DNA from: Siphonodentalium dalli
Taxonomy: Eukaryota; Mollusca; Scaphopoda; Gadilida; Siphonodentaliidae
Assembly (NCBI GenBank): GCA_032622095.1
Contig: CP136068.1
Span: forward strand, 112,853,546 to 112,917,545
Direction: 5' to 3'
DNA: 64,000 bases
The notes beneath the pieces are model-generated. The model ran no database searches and was not told the DNA's origin. It saw only the letters and a list, made by a program, of their open reading frames with translations. The translations under genes and the position numbers were made by a program. Shown piece by piece: positions 45,377-56,576 of this stretch. Numbering within the stretch: the first letter of the stretch is position 1; every line of letters starts with the position of its first letter.

Positions 45377-47656
45377 CCAGCCACCCTCTCCCACATATAT
45401 ATACACAAATACAAAGGTGATGACGAACATAACAACAACAGAGATGTACTGTGTGTTTGATTCCAGCCTATCATGCGGCATTTGAATTTCAATTTAGATC
45501 ATAAAAAACTGGCGCGACAAGAACTTTATTCTTCAAAGTTTTCGATGATTATGGTTCTGATCTCATCATGGTCCGCGCTGGACAAAAATTTACTTTTGCC
45601 AAATAATTTGCCACATGAAAATATTTATTGCCAAATTCTTTTAGAATTTGAAAAATGCTATCCCTGATAGTACCATTTTCTGCAACATTAAGTCTTATGT
45701 TCGACACTCGCGTTTGAACGACCACAAGAGGATTAGCTCTGTAAACACCACCACACTAAAGACGAGTAATCCCTCCACCCATCGATACTAAATGCTGTCA
45801 GATTAACTGCATCTTAATAGAGGTGTTAACTTTTCCGAAAACATATACAATGCCACTAATATAATTATATTTTAAGAGTTTCCTGAAATGAATGGTATTG
45901 CTTGACCTATATTTTTCAACTGTCTTGATGAATTAAAAAGTGACTTGCCAAAACTTTTGCCAAATGAAAATATGTTTTGCCAAATGTGAATTATTTTTGT
46001 CATTGGCAAATTTGACAAGTGGCAGCGCGAACCCTGCAACTACCCTCTCCCACGGATATCTACACAAACACAAGGTGATGACGAACATAACATCAACATA
46101 TATGTACTGTGTGTTTGATTCCAGCCTATCATGCGGCATTTTAATTTCATTTTAGATCGTAAAAAACTGGCGCGACAAGAACTTGTAGTAAAGAGGGTGT
46201 ATTCCATGAAACATTGTTCGATGTTTGTTTGTTCTTTGAAATATTCCACGAGTTTACACATCACCCTTTCATACCCCACGTGACAGGGTTTGGGGTGTTA
46301 TGTAATTCTGAAGTAAGATAGCATTATTGGCCTAATAGTTCTTGGTGGATTTATTCTTCAATGTTTTCGATGATCATGGTTCTGATCTCATCAGGGTCCG
46401 CGCTGGACAAAAATTTACTTTTGCCAAATAATTTGCCAAATGAAAATATTTATTGCCAAATTCTTTTAGAATTTAAAAAATGCTATCCCTGATAGTACCA
46501 TTTTCTGCAACATTAAGTCTTATGTTTCGACACTCGCGATTTGAACGACCACAAGAGGATTAGCTATGTAAACACCACCACACTAGAGACGAGTAATCCC
46601 TCCACCCATCGATACTAAATGCTGTCAGAATAACTGCATCTTAATAGAGGTGTTGACTTTTCCGAAAACATATAAAACGCCACTAATATAATTATATTTT
46701 AAGAGTTTCCTGAAATGAATGGTATTGCTTGACCTATATTTTTCAACTGTCTTGATGAATTAAAAAGTGACTTGCCAAAACGTTTGCCAAATGAAAATAT
46801 GTTTTGCCAAATGTGAATTATTTTTGTCATTGGCAAATTTGGCAATTGGCAGCGCGAACCCTGAACACAAGTGCAACTACCCTCTCCCACTGACATATAC
46901 ACAAATACAAAGGTGATGACGAACATAACATCAACATATATGTACTGTGTGTTTTATTCCAGCCTATCATGCGGCATTTGAATTTCATTTTAGATCGTAA
47001 AAATCTGGCGCGACAAGAACTTGTAGTAAAGAGGGTGTATTCCATGAAACATTGTTCGATGTTTGTTTGTTGTTTGAAATATTCCACTAGTTTACACATC
47101 ACCCTTTCATATCCCACGTGACAGGGTTTGGGGTGTTATGTAATTCTGAAGTAAGATAGCATTATTGGCCTAATAGTTCTTGGTGGATTTATTCTTCAAT
47201 GTTTTCGATGATTATGGTTCTGATCTCATCAGGGTCCGCGCTGGACAAAAATTTACTTTTGCCAAATAATTTGCCAAATGAAAATATTTATTGCCAAATT
47301 CTTTTAGAATTTGAAAAATGCTATCCCTGATAGTACCATTTTCTGCAACATTAAGTCTTATGTTTCGACACTCGCGATTTGAACGACCACATGAGGATTA
47401 GCTATGTAAACACCACCACACCAGAGACGAGTAGTCCCTCGAATTAACTTTTTCCGAAAACATATAAAACGCCACTAATATAATTATATTTTAAGAGTTT
47501 CCTGATATGAATGGTATTGATTGACCTATATTTTTCAACTGTCTTGATGAATTAAAAATTGACTTCCCAAAACTTTTGCCAAATGAAAATATTTTTTGCC
47601 AAATGTGAATTATGTTTGTCATTGGCAAATTTGGCAAGTGGCAGCGCGAACCCTGG
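45377..47656 (+). repeat. Three-unit tandem array, unit about 835 bp
   Basis: Landmarks GGTGATGACGAACATAACA at 45416, 46074 and 46912 give offsets of 658 and 838 bp. Unit 1 lacks about 180 bp (GTAGTAAAGAGGGTGTATTCC to CTTGGTGG) present in units 2 and 3. Units end with TTGGCAAATTTGRCAA(G/T)TGGCAGCGCGAACCCTG. Many TTGCCAAA motifs occur within. Minus-strand ORFs of 75-99 codons repeat with the array but have no domain I know. Confidence 0.8.
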
Positions 47657-48817
47657 ATCTCTTGTATGGATGCGGTGCCACTTGTAGATGTGACATATCT
47701 ACACGTTTCAGAAATGGTGTCATTTATCTGGTGAATATGGATACAAAGGAGGGGGCAGAGAAAAGAAAATTAGTCGACAGAGTGTGTGCCGTTGGTGGCA
47801 CGCGTTGAGCTCTCTTTTACGTCAGATCCACATCATGTAATTATATGAGTTCAGTACATGTTTCAGTATATACCATCGACCTGCATACCTATATGTATGT
47901 TCAGTATTTTGGAATATTGTATATTATTTGCGTAACCGATGAAAGCTCTAAATGTACGTTTATCAGGGTAGTGGAATTTACAACGAAATATAATATATTT
48001 TACGAAGATAAGCGTTAAATTTAATGCTCTTTTGTTTGTCGAACAAATGATTATTTCGTGGTTAGACGTTTTATATTATTTTAAATTGAAAAGGTATAGA
48101 CCAGTCATTCAGATATTCCAGAAGTTTGTTTTGAAATTATTTTTTTGTAGTATTTTTCGCAATTCTACTAACATTTCAGACTGATCCTGCTAGATTCGTC
48201 ATTCATACGGATTTTGAATATCGTGCTTTCCAAAACAGGTTTCTTTTTGAGAAGTAAAGTACTTTGATGGCATTTCACCTCCATCTATAAGGTTTGCTCT
48301 ATCCCGAAGCATCGAGCCTCTCAGCTACTCAAGTTCATACTCGTCTTTTAGTCAACAGTTCTATTTTTTGCAATATGACAGTGTCGTTTTTATCGTAATT
48401 TTCTATTTTCGCCTGTTCGTTCGATTTATTTTTTTCCCACTCGAAGCAAACATAATTGTGAACCCTCTTATTTCAATCAGACTCATTTCGACCGGGAGAT
48501 TATCGTTCATACTAAAATTATGAGTTTTACTTGTACTCGGTATTGGTCAGTGTTAAGAGTAATGGCGGCCTAGTTAAGACGAGTATTTTCGGCGGGAAAT
48601 GATTGTCCTATAAACTCAATAATGACTGGCCGATCGGCTTCACTATATACCAAATGAGCTCTGCTACCAATAACAGATATATAAGTATTGACATTCCATG
48701 CGATAAATAATTTGTTCTTCGTAAAAACACAGTCTGAAAACACTTATTCTCAATTGTCGAGGCATTTTCTTACGTTCGTACCATGTATAAACGTTTTGAT
48801 AAAATAAACGACAACCA
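47657..48817. other. No gene recognised
   Basis: A short open stretch at 47657-47808 follows the array and has a TTTCAG acceptor-like site, but two frames are open and neither is recognisable. The rest is unassigned. Confidence 0.35.
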
Positions 48818-49336
48818 ATGAGTTCCACTTCGAGCGCCAGTGGCGATGCCAGTATCAGCAAATATCCTCATAAAGATAAAAGGAAACCAGCACCACAGAA
48901 GAAATTCAAGATGTCAGAAATAGTCAGGGCAACACAAGTTACCATTTACTACAATAACACCAGCTGATAATTCTGACACACCCATGGGTGAAGTACTAGC
49001 GGAAATCAACGCTAAATTTGACACAATAGCCACAAAATCTGACCTCGAAAAAACGGAAAGCTATATAATTTCATCAGTAACCTGTACAGGTTTGACAAAT
49101 ATCTAGAGGCAGTGAATGATGTATGTGATAGTAAGGTATTCGACGCAGAAACTAGGATAGTATTAAAAGAAATAGGTAACAATCATCCATGACTAGTTGC
49201 ATATTCTTATTGAACTATTCTATCAGCATCGCACACATTTTTTTAAAAACTTGATACGAAACAAACACTTACAAAAAGTGTTATATGTGACCCGCCATAT
49301 CAAATCCAGTCGTAAGTGGGGATTTTTTTACCCTGT

Positions 49337-49405
49337 GCCAATGCATTCATTTATATATGAGAGTCGACCATAGGTCGCCTCGCATATATAAGAGAATGCA
49401 TTGGC
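49337..49405. repeat. 69-nt hairpin, copy 5
   Basis: Same as 5344-5412, with a few substitutions in the left arm (CATTCATTTATATATGAGAG). Confidence 0.8.
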
Positions 49406-49623
49406 CTAACAATTTTTTATCATTTTTTAAAAATAAATGTTTCTTACAATTTTTAGGACATAAAATAAAAAACATCCATTACCCTGCAGGGAGCCCCACA
49501 CATATATAGAAGCATATAGAAGAGTGTCGTCTGATCATGTTTGTCTGGGGCTATGTATGGGTGAAATTATAAAATTGTTAAAGAATACAAGAAAACATTA
49601 TTAAAATTGTAAAACATTGTTAG

Positions 49624-49692
49624 GCCAATGCATTCTCTTATATATGCGAGGCGACCTATGGTCGACTCGCATATATAAGAGAATGCATTGGC
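49624..49692. repeat. 69-nt hairpin, copy 6 (reversed)
   Basis: Identical to 5492-5560 by eye. Confidence 0.85.
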
Positions 49693-49960
49693 ACAGGGTA
49701 AAACAAGTCCGACTTACGACTGGATTTGATATGGCGGGTCACATATGTCAATTTGTGTCTCGGAGAACCAAGAATGACGTTATTCGATAAAAGAAAGTGT
49801 TGAATGGCCAAGGGATTGCGATTAAAGATTTGAAAGATATTGACAGTTCACTCTTGAAAAATGCAAAGGAATCCTCAACTGTGGAAGAATTCTAGTCAGT
49901 TGGTGGGGAAAATGTCTAAGAAATATACGGATAAATCAAAACACATATAACAAAAATCTG

Positions 49961-50927
49961 AAAATTGAGTGACATATACTTGAATATTTCAATATTGTAC
50001 ATATATACAGTCCTTGTATGCTCTATATTGTCAGTCTGGTCTACTTATAATACTACATTCAATAATAAAGCTTGAAAGTTATAAGAAGTTATGATAACAA
50101 TATCATATTCCCTTACATATTATTTGACCGCTCCCGTTATGCCCCTACATGCAACAAGTATGCCACGCCACTCAAATAGCATATTTTCCCTTTGAATATC
50201 ATATGCCCTTCTAATCAAGTAAAAATAAATGTTCACAACATGCGCCTTTAAATTCTTAGCATTTACAAAAGCTACTAGCTGTCCTCTCTTTTACAAATTC
50301 TTGACCTATCCCTCCAGTGTCCCCAATACCGTGCATATGCTAAAAGTATGGCATGCCCCACAAATATATGTTCTAACAATATGCTTGATACATATCCCTT
50401 CTATGCCCGTCAAAACTATCTACATGCCACGTGTAATATCCCTTAAATACCATATGTTATTATTAAACAATGCACAACCCGTCCTCTCTATGTCTCCTTA
50501 TCACTGAAAAATGGAAATGTCTCTTAATCACTGACCATTTGTTATGTGTTGTTACTTAAATGCCACTGGCAAGTCTTTTACATAACGGTTGACGTGTCCC
50601 TTCTAAGTGTACCGATGCGTCTAACTAATAATATACGATGGTTTTGATTAACATGTCTCTTAAATACTACATGTATATTTTCTACTTGTCCATTCTATGT
50701 CCTTTTAAAATCGAAGACATGTGACAAGCAGTCTAAATTAATGTACCCTGTGTTTGCAAACGTGTAATGTACTTTAATACAGTAAATACTAGTGAACCAA
50801 ATACAATATAAATGTAAGTAATGTATGGAACTACAACAATTTGTTTTATTGTATAAAGCACGTCTATATTTCAGTTAGGTGTAGTTTAAAGCGACGATTT
50901 ATTGTTTTGGTCTTATAGATGTATGTC
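49961..50927. other. No gene; degenerate low-order repeats
   Basis: Loose recurrences of CATATGCCCTTCTA / TGTCCCTTCTA-like phrases at about 50100-50720 suggest a very old repeat. The 92-codon ORF here follows that repeat. Confidence 0.35.
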
Positions 50928-51600
50928 TTTCTTTATTATCCGAATATGGTGCGTTATTACACAAAACATTCTCATGAATGGCATGTGTCGCTTCAAACCT
51001 GGACTAAAGAAAAGGTATCATAAACGGTTTACGCCTCCTTAATTCTGGATATACGAATGAATCAAAATATGCGTATACATGTGTACATGTGTACAAATCC
51101 CATGGGTCACCAAAGTTATAAGACTTTTGTTATGATGGGTCCTTGTTATATTAGATGTATAATACATTGGTTGTGCCACCATGAAGTTACAAACTAATCG
51201 ACATATACACGTTTATAAACCCCATGATGTGTCACACACAATTATGTATTTACTTGTGCTTGGATTATAGACAAATGTCTGACGAATGATGATGAATGGC
51301 ATACGCCGCCATAACCCTATATCTATGTACACATTGGTCTGGTCTACATATACATGTATAAAAAAACCCATAATTGTTGGTATCACTTGAATAGTACCCT
51401 ATACCTCACATGTCTCCCTTTATTATCCGAATAGGGTGCGTTATTACAAAAATGTCTCACGAATGCCATGTGCCGCTTTGAACCTGGATTAAAAAAACTG
51501 TCGCATGAACGACTTACGCCTCCACAACCCTAGATATAGGAATGAATCAACATATCCATATACATGTGTACAAACCCCATGATAGGTCACCATGTTGATG
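50928..51600 (+). repeat. Two direct copies of a roughly 200-bp block
   Basis: Blocks at about 50935-51120 and 51415-51600 share TTTATTATCCGAATA(T/G)GGTGCG, GAACGAC..ACGCCTCC or equivalent, GAATGAATCAA and TACATGTGTACAAA. They are about 480 bp apart, with partial copies between. Confidence 0.55.
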
Positions 51601-51909
51601 AGATTGTGTTATTATGGTGCTTTATTATATAAAAATGTTTCATAAATAGGTTGTCACATTAACCATAACTGTACAAATGCATCGTCGAATAGTCTGGATT
51701 GGAAACATGTTGGAAATGTATACTCAAAATAATTTAACGCAGTTGGGGGGATTGCTGCTTAATGCTGCATTACTGATTAGGCGATTTAAGATAATATTCG
51801 TTGATAACGGTTTTCAAAGCAATAACTAATTGTAACTATATAGTAAACAAGCTATGAATAATTGAGCGTATACAGACAATTAGCGCGTACATGTATTTAT
51901 CGATCAACA
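51601..51909. other. No gene recognised
   Basis: Unassigned AT-rich sequence. Confidence 0.35.
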
Positions 51910-52640
51910 TCAGGCGCACGTTTTGCCAAAATTTCCTGGTGTTTCAAAATAGAATTTCTCAAAATCTTCCAGAAATATTACTTTGTGAAATTTGTTACAA
52001 GCAATTATTGTGACACAATAATTAAGAACCATCGACCCATATTGGATACTATAACCTCATTTACTTTACGTTTATGGCATGAACAATATTTAAACTTTAA
52101 CTGTTTGCAGGTGCCAAGAACTTCTGTGAAATATATATATTTTGTTTTCAATAGTGCAGTTCATATATCCATGATATATCTCAAGATCACAAGAGAAGAC
52201 AAAGCTATTCATGATTCATGATATTTAATGATTATTTTCAATTCGAAAGGCAATTAGCCATATATAATGTTCTATATTTGATAATATTCATGGGGGTATG
52301 ATGCTATATAATGCAAACAAAAATCGAACTAAACAATATTATGAAAATGAAGCCTCTCATAAGGCCAAGACAATAAGTCATTTGGTGGTTGGCGTTTTGT
52401 TTAAAATTAGTAATTATTCTAGCAGTTCTCGGTACCGAAAGGGACAAAACATAAAATAATATTTTCAAATGTATTCAAATCCATTGTTTTTGTTGTCTCT
52501 TCATAATTTCTCAAATTCTATATACAATGAAGATGATGTGATAAACTCAAGATTGTTTGCCAGATAGATCCAGATAAATTCTTTGTTGAAAATCTGTTGC
52601 CCTTTTTGGCTGGATTCATGCAAAACGCCCGTCTCCCCCT
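51910..52640 (+). repeat. Dispersed repeat, second copy of 21895-22216
   Basis: Same order of blocks as at 21.9 kb. The last block, ATTCTTTGTTGAAAATCTGTTGCC, is separated from the rest by about 0.3 kb of extra sequence. Confidence 0.6.
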
Positions 52641-52679
52641 TAATAAGCAACCCTGGGGCTTCAACCCGTCACACGAATA

Positions 52680-53440
52680 GACACCTTTCGCATAATGAAT
52701 GACGAGATAATTATTTCGAATAACTATTTGTAGTCTTAATAATTCGGACGGTCAATAGCCTTGACGAATACGAGTCAGTTTATAAAACAATCGTGCTGGC
52801 CACTCGAATTATTGGATTATGGTTGTATGTGTAATTATGTTCTTAATTATGTTATCTGATCGCGCTTCATGTTTCTCACGTTGCTTGTGATTGACGATAA
52901 CGAATGATTGTATTGCCACTAATAGATAACAATTAAGGCCACAAGGCGATCATTATTTCGGGATATCATCTCAGAGTTATCTCCCACATTGATGAGCTGA
53001 AAAATGATAGCGAACTTATTACTTATATGATGTATTTGTGAGCCTGTTGAATATCCAAAACCTTAATCATAACAACGGATAGGGAAAAACGACAACGAAT
53101 AGAAAGAACACAAATTCTAATGACGTAGTATACCCTATTCGTAATAAGAATATGTCGTCATTCATTATGCGAAAGGTTTATAATAGAAGTATCGCAACTC
53201 ATGGATGGAGCAACGGATAGGTTTAAGGTGACGGTTAGGGTACCACGTAATCAAATAATGCGCACTTTCTAACCGTATTCGTAATGTCCTAACTGTACAA
53301 CGGATATAGAGTATCAATGTATTCGATGTGTACCCAAAACTCCGTTTAAAAATAGACACTCGGTCAATTTGTTTTGTTGTATAATGCAGCCATCGTTTAT
53401 CAGATTGGGACAACTATCCCCAATTGACCGATTTAATAGA
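52680..53440. repeat. Family X repeat, copy 1 (uninterrupted centre)
   Basis: Contains ATAATTATTTCGAATAACTATTTGTAGTC, AATTAAGGCCAC, CTCAGAGTTATCTCCCACATTGATGAG and AGCGAACTTATTACTTATAT without a break, then GACGTAGTATACCCTATTCG and inverted CATTATGCGAAAGGT. It serves as an empty-site reference for copy 2. Bases 53150-53440 are the reverse complement of 54715-54990, so the family has long inverted ends. Its left outer end is missing. Confidence 0.6.
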
Positions 53441-53682
53441 AGTGTACCGTTCGCGCTGTACATAATCTTGATGTCAGATCGTGCGAAGCGGGAACTCACT
53501 GCTCACGATTTATACCAGCTTCCTCGCTGTGGTATTCTGCATGATACACGTTGGTCGCCGAGATGAGACAAGCGAACACATACGGTATTGACATGGATAT
53601 CGCCCTACTAAAAGAATATTTTACCCGTTTGCAGTCAATAAATGGGACGATACCAGTGCTCAACGTATTTGCCGTTTAGTAC

Positions 53683-53994
53683 AATCTCGATCGGTATGTT
53701 AATCTAAAGTAGAAAACAATAATCATAGTCGTAGTTGTTACGTTTTGCGAAACGAATTGTTTGGCCAACGTGAATTTTACGGATGCGAATAGATAACGTA
53801 GTCTAAATATATCCGTCAGTTTGCGAAACCTCTCTTATAATTAAAATGTTTGGCAACTCACGGATAGAGCCACTGATACGATTAGCTATTGGTTCCATGC
53901 AATTCACACGGGTCAAACAAATTCGTTTCGCAAAAGATAACGACTACGATTAGGATTTGTTTTATATTTCAGAATTAACATACCGATTGAGATT
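53683..53994. mobile_element. Palindromic MITE, 312 bp
   Basis: Inverted ends of about 85 bp (left AATCTCGATCGGTATGTTAA; further in TTTTGCGAAACGAATT against AATTCGTTTCGCAAAA). No coding capacity; the target duplication is not clear. Confidence 0.7.
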
Positions 53995-54714
53995 ACACTG
54001 GACGCCAAGTGAGTTAGCACTAATATCCGGAGACTTGATGTAATGGACTTCTCTGTAAGGGATGTTGGGGTTGGGAGGGGGCATCGCACCCCTCAACTTT
54101 GGTCAAAGTATCCAAAAGTTTGACATTTCATACCAGCAATAAGGTGAATTTTTTCTCGCAGATTCGGTTTCCAACTATTAACTAGTGGGGAATGTGTTGT
54201 TTTTAGACCAATATTTGCATATATTCCTACTTCAAGTCAACTTATTTGACTGAAATTGCCATCTGTTGGAAATTTTTCCAACTTATACGGGGGTATCAGG
54301 TTGGAAATTCCGACACTTGGAAAGCTGAGACCTGTCTTGTTGCTAGGATTTTTGCAATTTCCCTGTTCAGACTTGTTCTCACATCTGGCAGACCATGCAA
54401 TGTTTTCGTCTCAAAATGTTCTCATGCATGGTCACAAACTACTGGTCCATTCAAAATAGTAAGGGGACAAAGGAAAATTAAAGCCTAAAAGGGGGTGTAA
54501 TGGAATTATTCCCATGTTGAAAGCCCCCTAACGGAAACCCTCTAGTCATGTTACTGTACACAGACGAAGAACGTGGTGAATGGGGTGGTTGGAATTTTTC
54601 CCGATAAATTTGAGGCCATGTTACGTCGAACAAATGGAACGGATTTGTCAGATATTATTCACAGAAATGCATGGTAGGTCAATGCAGATTACACAGCGAG
54701 AGCAATAATCTTCT
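53995..54714. other. No gene recognised
   Basis: Two overlapping ORFs (80 and 67 codons) start near 54246, in different frames, without domain. Confidence 0.35.
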
Positions 54715-55249
54715 TATCAATCGGCCAATTGGGGATAGTTGTACAAAGCCTGATCAATGGTGGCTGTATGGTACAACAAAAGAAATTTATCGAGTGTCCG
54801 TACTTTTTAATTGACTTTTAGGTGCACACCGAATAAATGGAAACTCGATCCATCGCACAGTTAGGACAATACGACTACGAGTACGACTACGGATAGTTTA
54901 CGTATTACCACACCGTCGCCTTAAACGTATCCGTTGCTCTATCGGTGAGTGGCGAAACCTTTCTATTAGAGACGTTTCGCATTTTGAACGACATCAGATA
55001 ATTATTACGAATAGCTATTTGTAGTCGTAATTTTTTTGGACGGTCCAAAAATATGTTCGTTGAATTGTCGACCACGAGTCCGTTTGTGAGACAATCGTGC
55101 TTGCAAATCACAATTATCTTTTACTTAGTTATGCTTTTATCAGATCATAGCTTATGGATTTGTATTTCGCAAGTGTCTCGTGCTTCACGGCGACGAATTA
55201 TTTGATTGCAACAAATAGATACAAATTAAGGCCACTTGGTTATCACAAT
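54715..55249. repeat. Family X repeat, copy 2, left part
   Basis: Begins with the inverted counterpart of 53150-53440 and continues through ATAATTATTACGAATAGCTATTTGTAGTCG to AATTAAGGCCACTTGGTTATCACAAT. It resumes at 56493-56576 and again at about 59318-59470, so this copy was broken twice by insertions. Confidence 0.6.
55242..55249 (+). repeat. Target duplication, left (ATCACAAT)
   Basis: Exact 8-bp match to 56493-56500. In copy 1 of family X the equivalent place is continuous (GATCATTATTTCGGG). Confidence 0.8.
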
Positions 55250-56492
55250 CTCTGGCCTGAGAGTGGAGCGAAACGGTCGTGATTGCTTCGATCCTTATTA
55301 GTTCCTCTTCGGTCAGAGGGTTAAGCACGGGTGAGTTGTGTGGCCGCGCCTCCGGGTGCAGCTGCCCTCGTGCTTAACGCCAGTGAGACGGTTTTGGATT
55401 AGGCTTATGGATTTAATCCCAGACGCCGTGTTGGCCGCAGTGCAAAGAAGTCGGATATTGGACATCGCTAACTGGTCTCTCCAGTCTAGCCGGGGATATC
55501 TGACACTTTGCCTGGAGTTCAGGACTGAAGATGCTGGATCCCAGAAATTTCAGACCCGGGACACCAACTCCAAGACTGCCTCCTGTTCCATGAAGTTTGG
55601 GAAGGGGCCTCCCAAGAAGAAGACGCCTACTAGAAAAAGAAGGGACGCCGCCAGACGGGCTAAATGGAAGAAGCAGAAGGGGGTGACCGTTGATCGACCG
55701 GTCACCCCTCCCCGTGTGGATCAGCCGACGTCCAGTGTCACAGCCGGCAGGTCGGAGTTGTCTGAGAGACGTCCAGACGACCCGACCTGCATGGAGACAG
55801 GCGACATCGCACCAGCTAGCAGGGACTCCGTTGATCTGCCGGAGGTCCCTGCTGTTGTCGTCGAGGCGAGCGGAGAAAGGGAGCAGGAAACCACCCCTGC
55901 TGTTCCTGCCGCCAGCTTCGAGGTAGAGTTGGACAGCTTTACACCACGGACACCGGATTTCAAAAACATCCCGGCGTCTCCCAGCTCTACCACTGGCAAC
56001 AACAACAACACAGAAGAAGAAAATGAAGAACTCCTGCTGAAGCTCGATGATGCCGATGATGCCTTGAAGAGCCGAGTACACGCTGCGGCAGCCAAAAACC
56101 AGAAATATATCATGACCAAGGCTGACTGTGCACTATTGGAAGATAACGTAATCTACACAGCAGCAGACTCTGGTGACCCATCTAACCTAGAATACCGGTT
56201 AGTGGATGGGTTGCTCCATTTTCGGAGGGAGAAGCCAGTCAAGAAGATCGACACCAGCAGCTCGAGCTACGCCTCTCCATCGGATGCTTCTTCGACTGCA
56301 CCACCGCCAGCGAAGAAGCCCAAAAAGAAAAAGACTAAAAGAAAAAGATAATTCAAAATTTGCTATATTTTTTTTTTAATTTATTTTCTTGAGTTTCTAA
56401 ATAAAGGCAAAAAACATGAGGGGTTAAGGGGAGGACCAATCGGTCCTTCCGACAATCCCGGGGTTAGCCCCCCCCCCAAACCACCCATGAAC
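55250..56492 (+). mobile_element. 1,243-bp mobile element encoding a 314-aa basic protein
   Basis: Inserted in a family X copy, flanked by the 8-bp duplication ATCACAAT and absent from the paralogous site at about 52950. There are no terminal inverted repeats. The 5' part has a stem (GTTAAGCACG 55320-55329 with CGTGCTTAAC 55369-55378) before the ORF. After the stop come an AAATAAAGG signal and two 3' hairpins, AGGACC/GGTCCT and GGGG-TTAG-CCCC, then a C run. It is GC-richer than its surroundings. One ORF, no transposase or reverse transcriptase: best read as a LINE-like element reduced to its first ORF, or a new non-autonomous class. Confidence 0.75.
55407..56351 (+). CDS. Mobile-element ORF1-type basic protein, 314 aa
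   Basis: The start chosen is ATG 55407 (MDLIPDAVLAAVQRSRILDI). The frame is open upstream to ATG 55338, but that extra part lies in the 5' stem-loop. Residues 1-40 look like a short folded domain with IANWSLQSSRGYLTLCLEF. Residues 69-91 are strongly basic (KKTPTRKRRDAARRAKW), followed by a Pro/Ser/Thr-rich disordered middle and an acidic EEENEELLLKLDDADDALK helix. A small domain with DGLLHFRREKP comes next, then a lysine/arginine tail (KKPKKKKTKRKR). The layout suggests nucleic-acid binding in the nucleus. From memory, short proteins with a similar basic RRDxxR motif are common in marine invertebrate predictions; function unknown. The frame is intact over its whole length, implying recent insertion. 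Confidence 0.7.
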   Translation: MDLIPDAVLAAVQRSRILDIANWSLQSSRGYLTLCLEFRTEDAGSQKFQTRDTNSKTASCSMKFGKGPPKKKTPTRKRRDAARRAKWKKQKGVTVDRPVTPPRVDQPTSSVTAGRSELSERRPDDPTCMETGDIAPASRDSVDLPEVPAVVVEASGEREQETTPAVPAASFEVELDSFTPRTPDFKNIPASPSSTTGNNNNTEEENEELLLKLDDADDALKSRVHAAAAKNQKYIMTKADCALLEDNVIYTAADSGDPSNLEYRLVDGLLHFRREKPVKKIDTSSSSYASPSDASSTAPPPAKKPKKKKTKRKR

Positions 56493-56576
56493 ATCACAAT
56501 TTAGGGTCATAATCTCAGGGTTATCACCCACATTGAGGAGTTGAGTAACGATCGCGAACTTATTCCTATATTAAGT
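56493..56576 (+). repeat. Family X copy 2, middle part with right target duplication
   Basis: Starts with ATCACAAT, then TTAGGGTCATAATCTCAGGG, matching 52968-53030 of copy 1, and ends in GCGAACTTATTCCTATATTAAG before the next insertion. Confidence 0.65.

Larger units (their letters stand above)
49286..49743. mobile_element. MITE, 458 bp, second copy of the TGTGACCCGCC family
   Basis: Same inverted ends and hairpins (49337-49405 and 49624-49692) as 29510-29975, flanked by TA at 49284-49285 and 49744-49745. It interrupts the ORF1-like pseudogene, so it is younger than that insertion. Confidence 0.85.
48818..49960 (+). pseudogene. Decayed LINE ORF1-like sequence, split by a MITE
   Basis: It opens at ATG 48818 with a Ser-rich then basic N-terminus (HKDKRKPAPQKKFKM) and stops after about 48 codons. 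Another frame continues with MGEVLAEINAKFDTIATKSD, typical of the coiled coil of LINE ORF1 proteins. After the MITE at 49286-49743, GQGIAIKDLKDIDSSLLKNA resembles the C-terminal domain of such proteins, followed by a stop in frame. Several frameshifts and stops make it non-functional. It may belong to the same kind of LINE as the one at 61.8 kb, but no overlap allows a test. Confidence 0.55.

Noticed and set aside
47657-47861. Possible terminal exon after the tandem array
   Set aside because: Two frames are open after a TTTCAG site and neither resembles a known protein; no upstream partner exon found.
55413-56119. Minus-strand ORFs of 222 and 132 codons
   Set aside because: They lie opposite the 314-aa mobile-element protein and arise from its GC-rich codons; the plus-strand frame has the clear domain-like composition.
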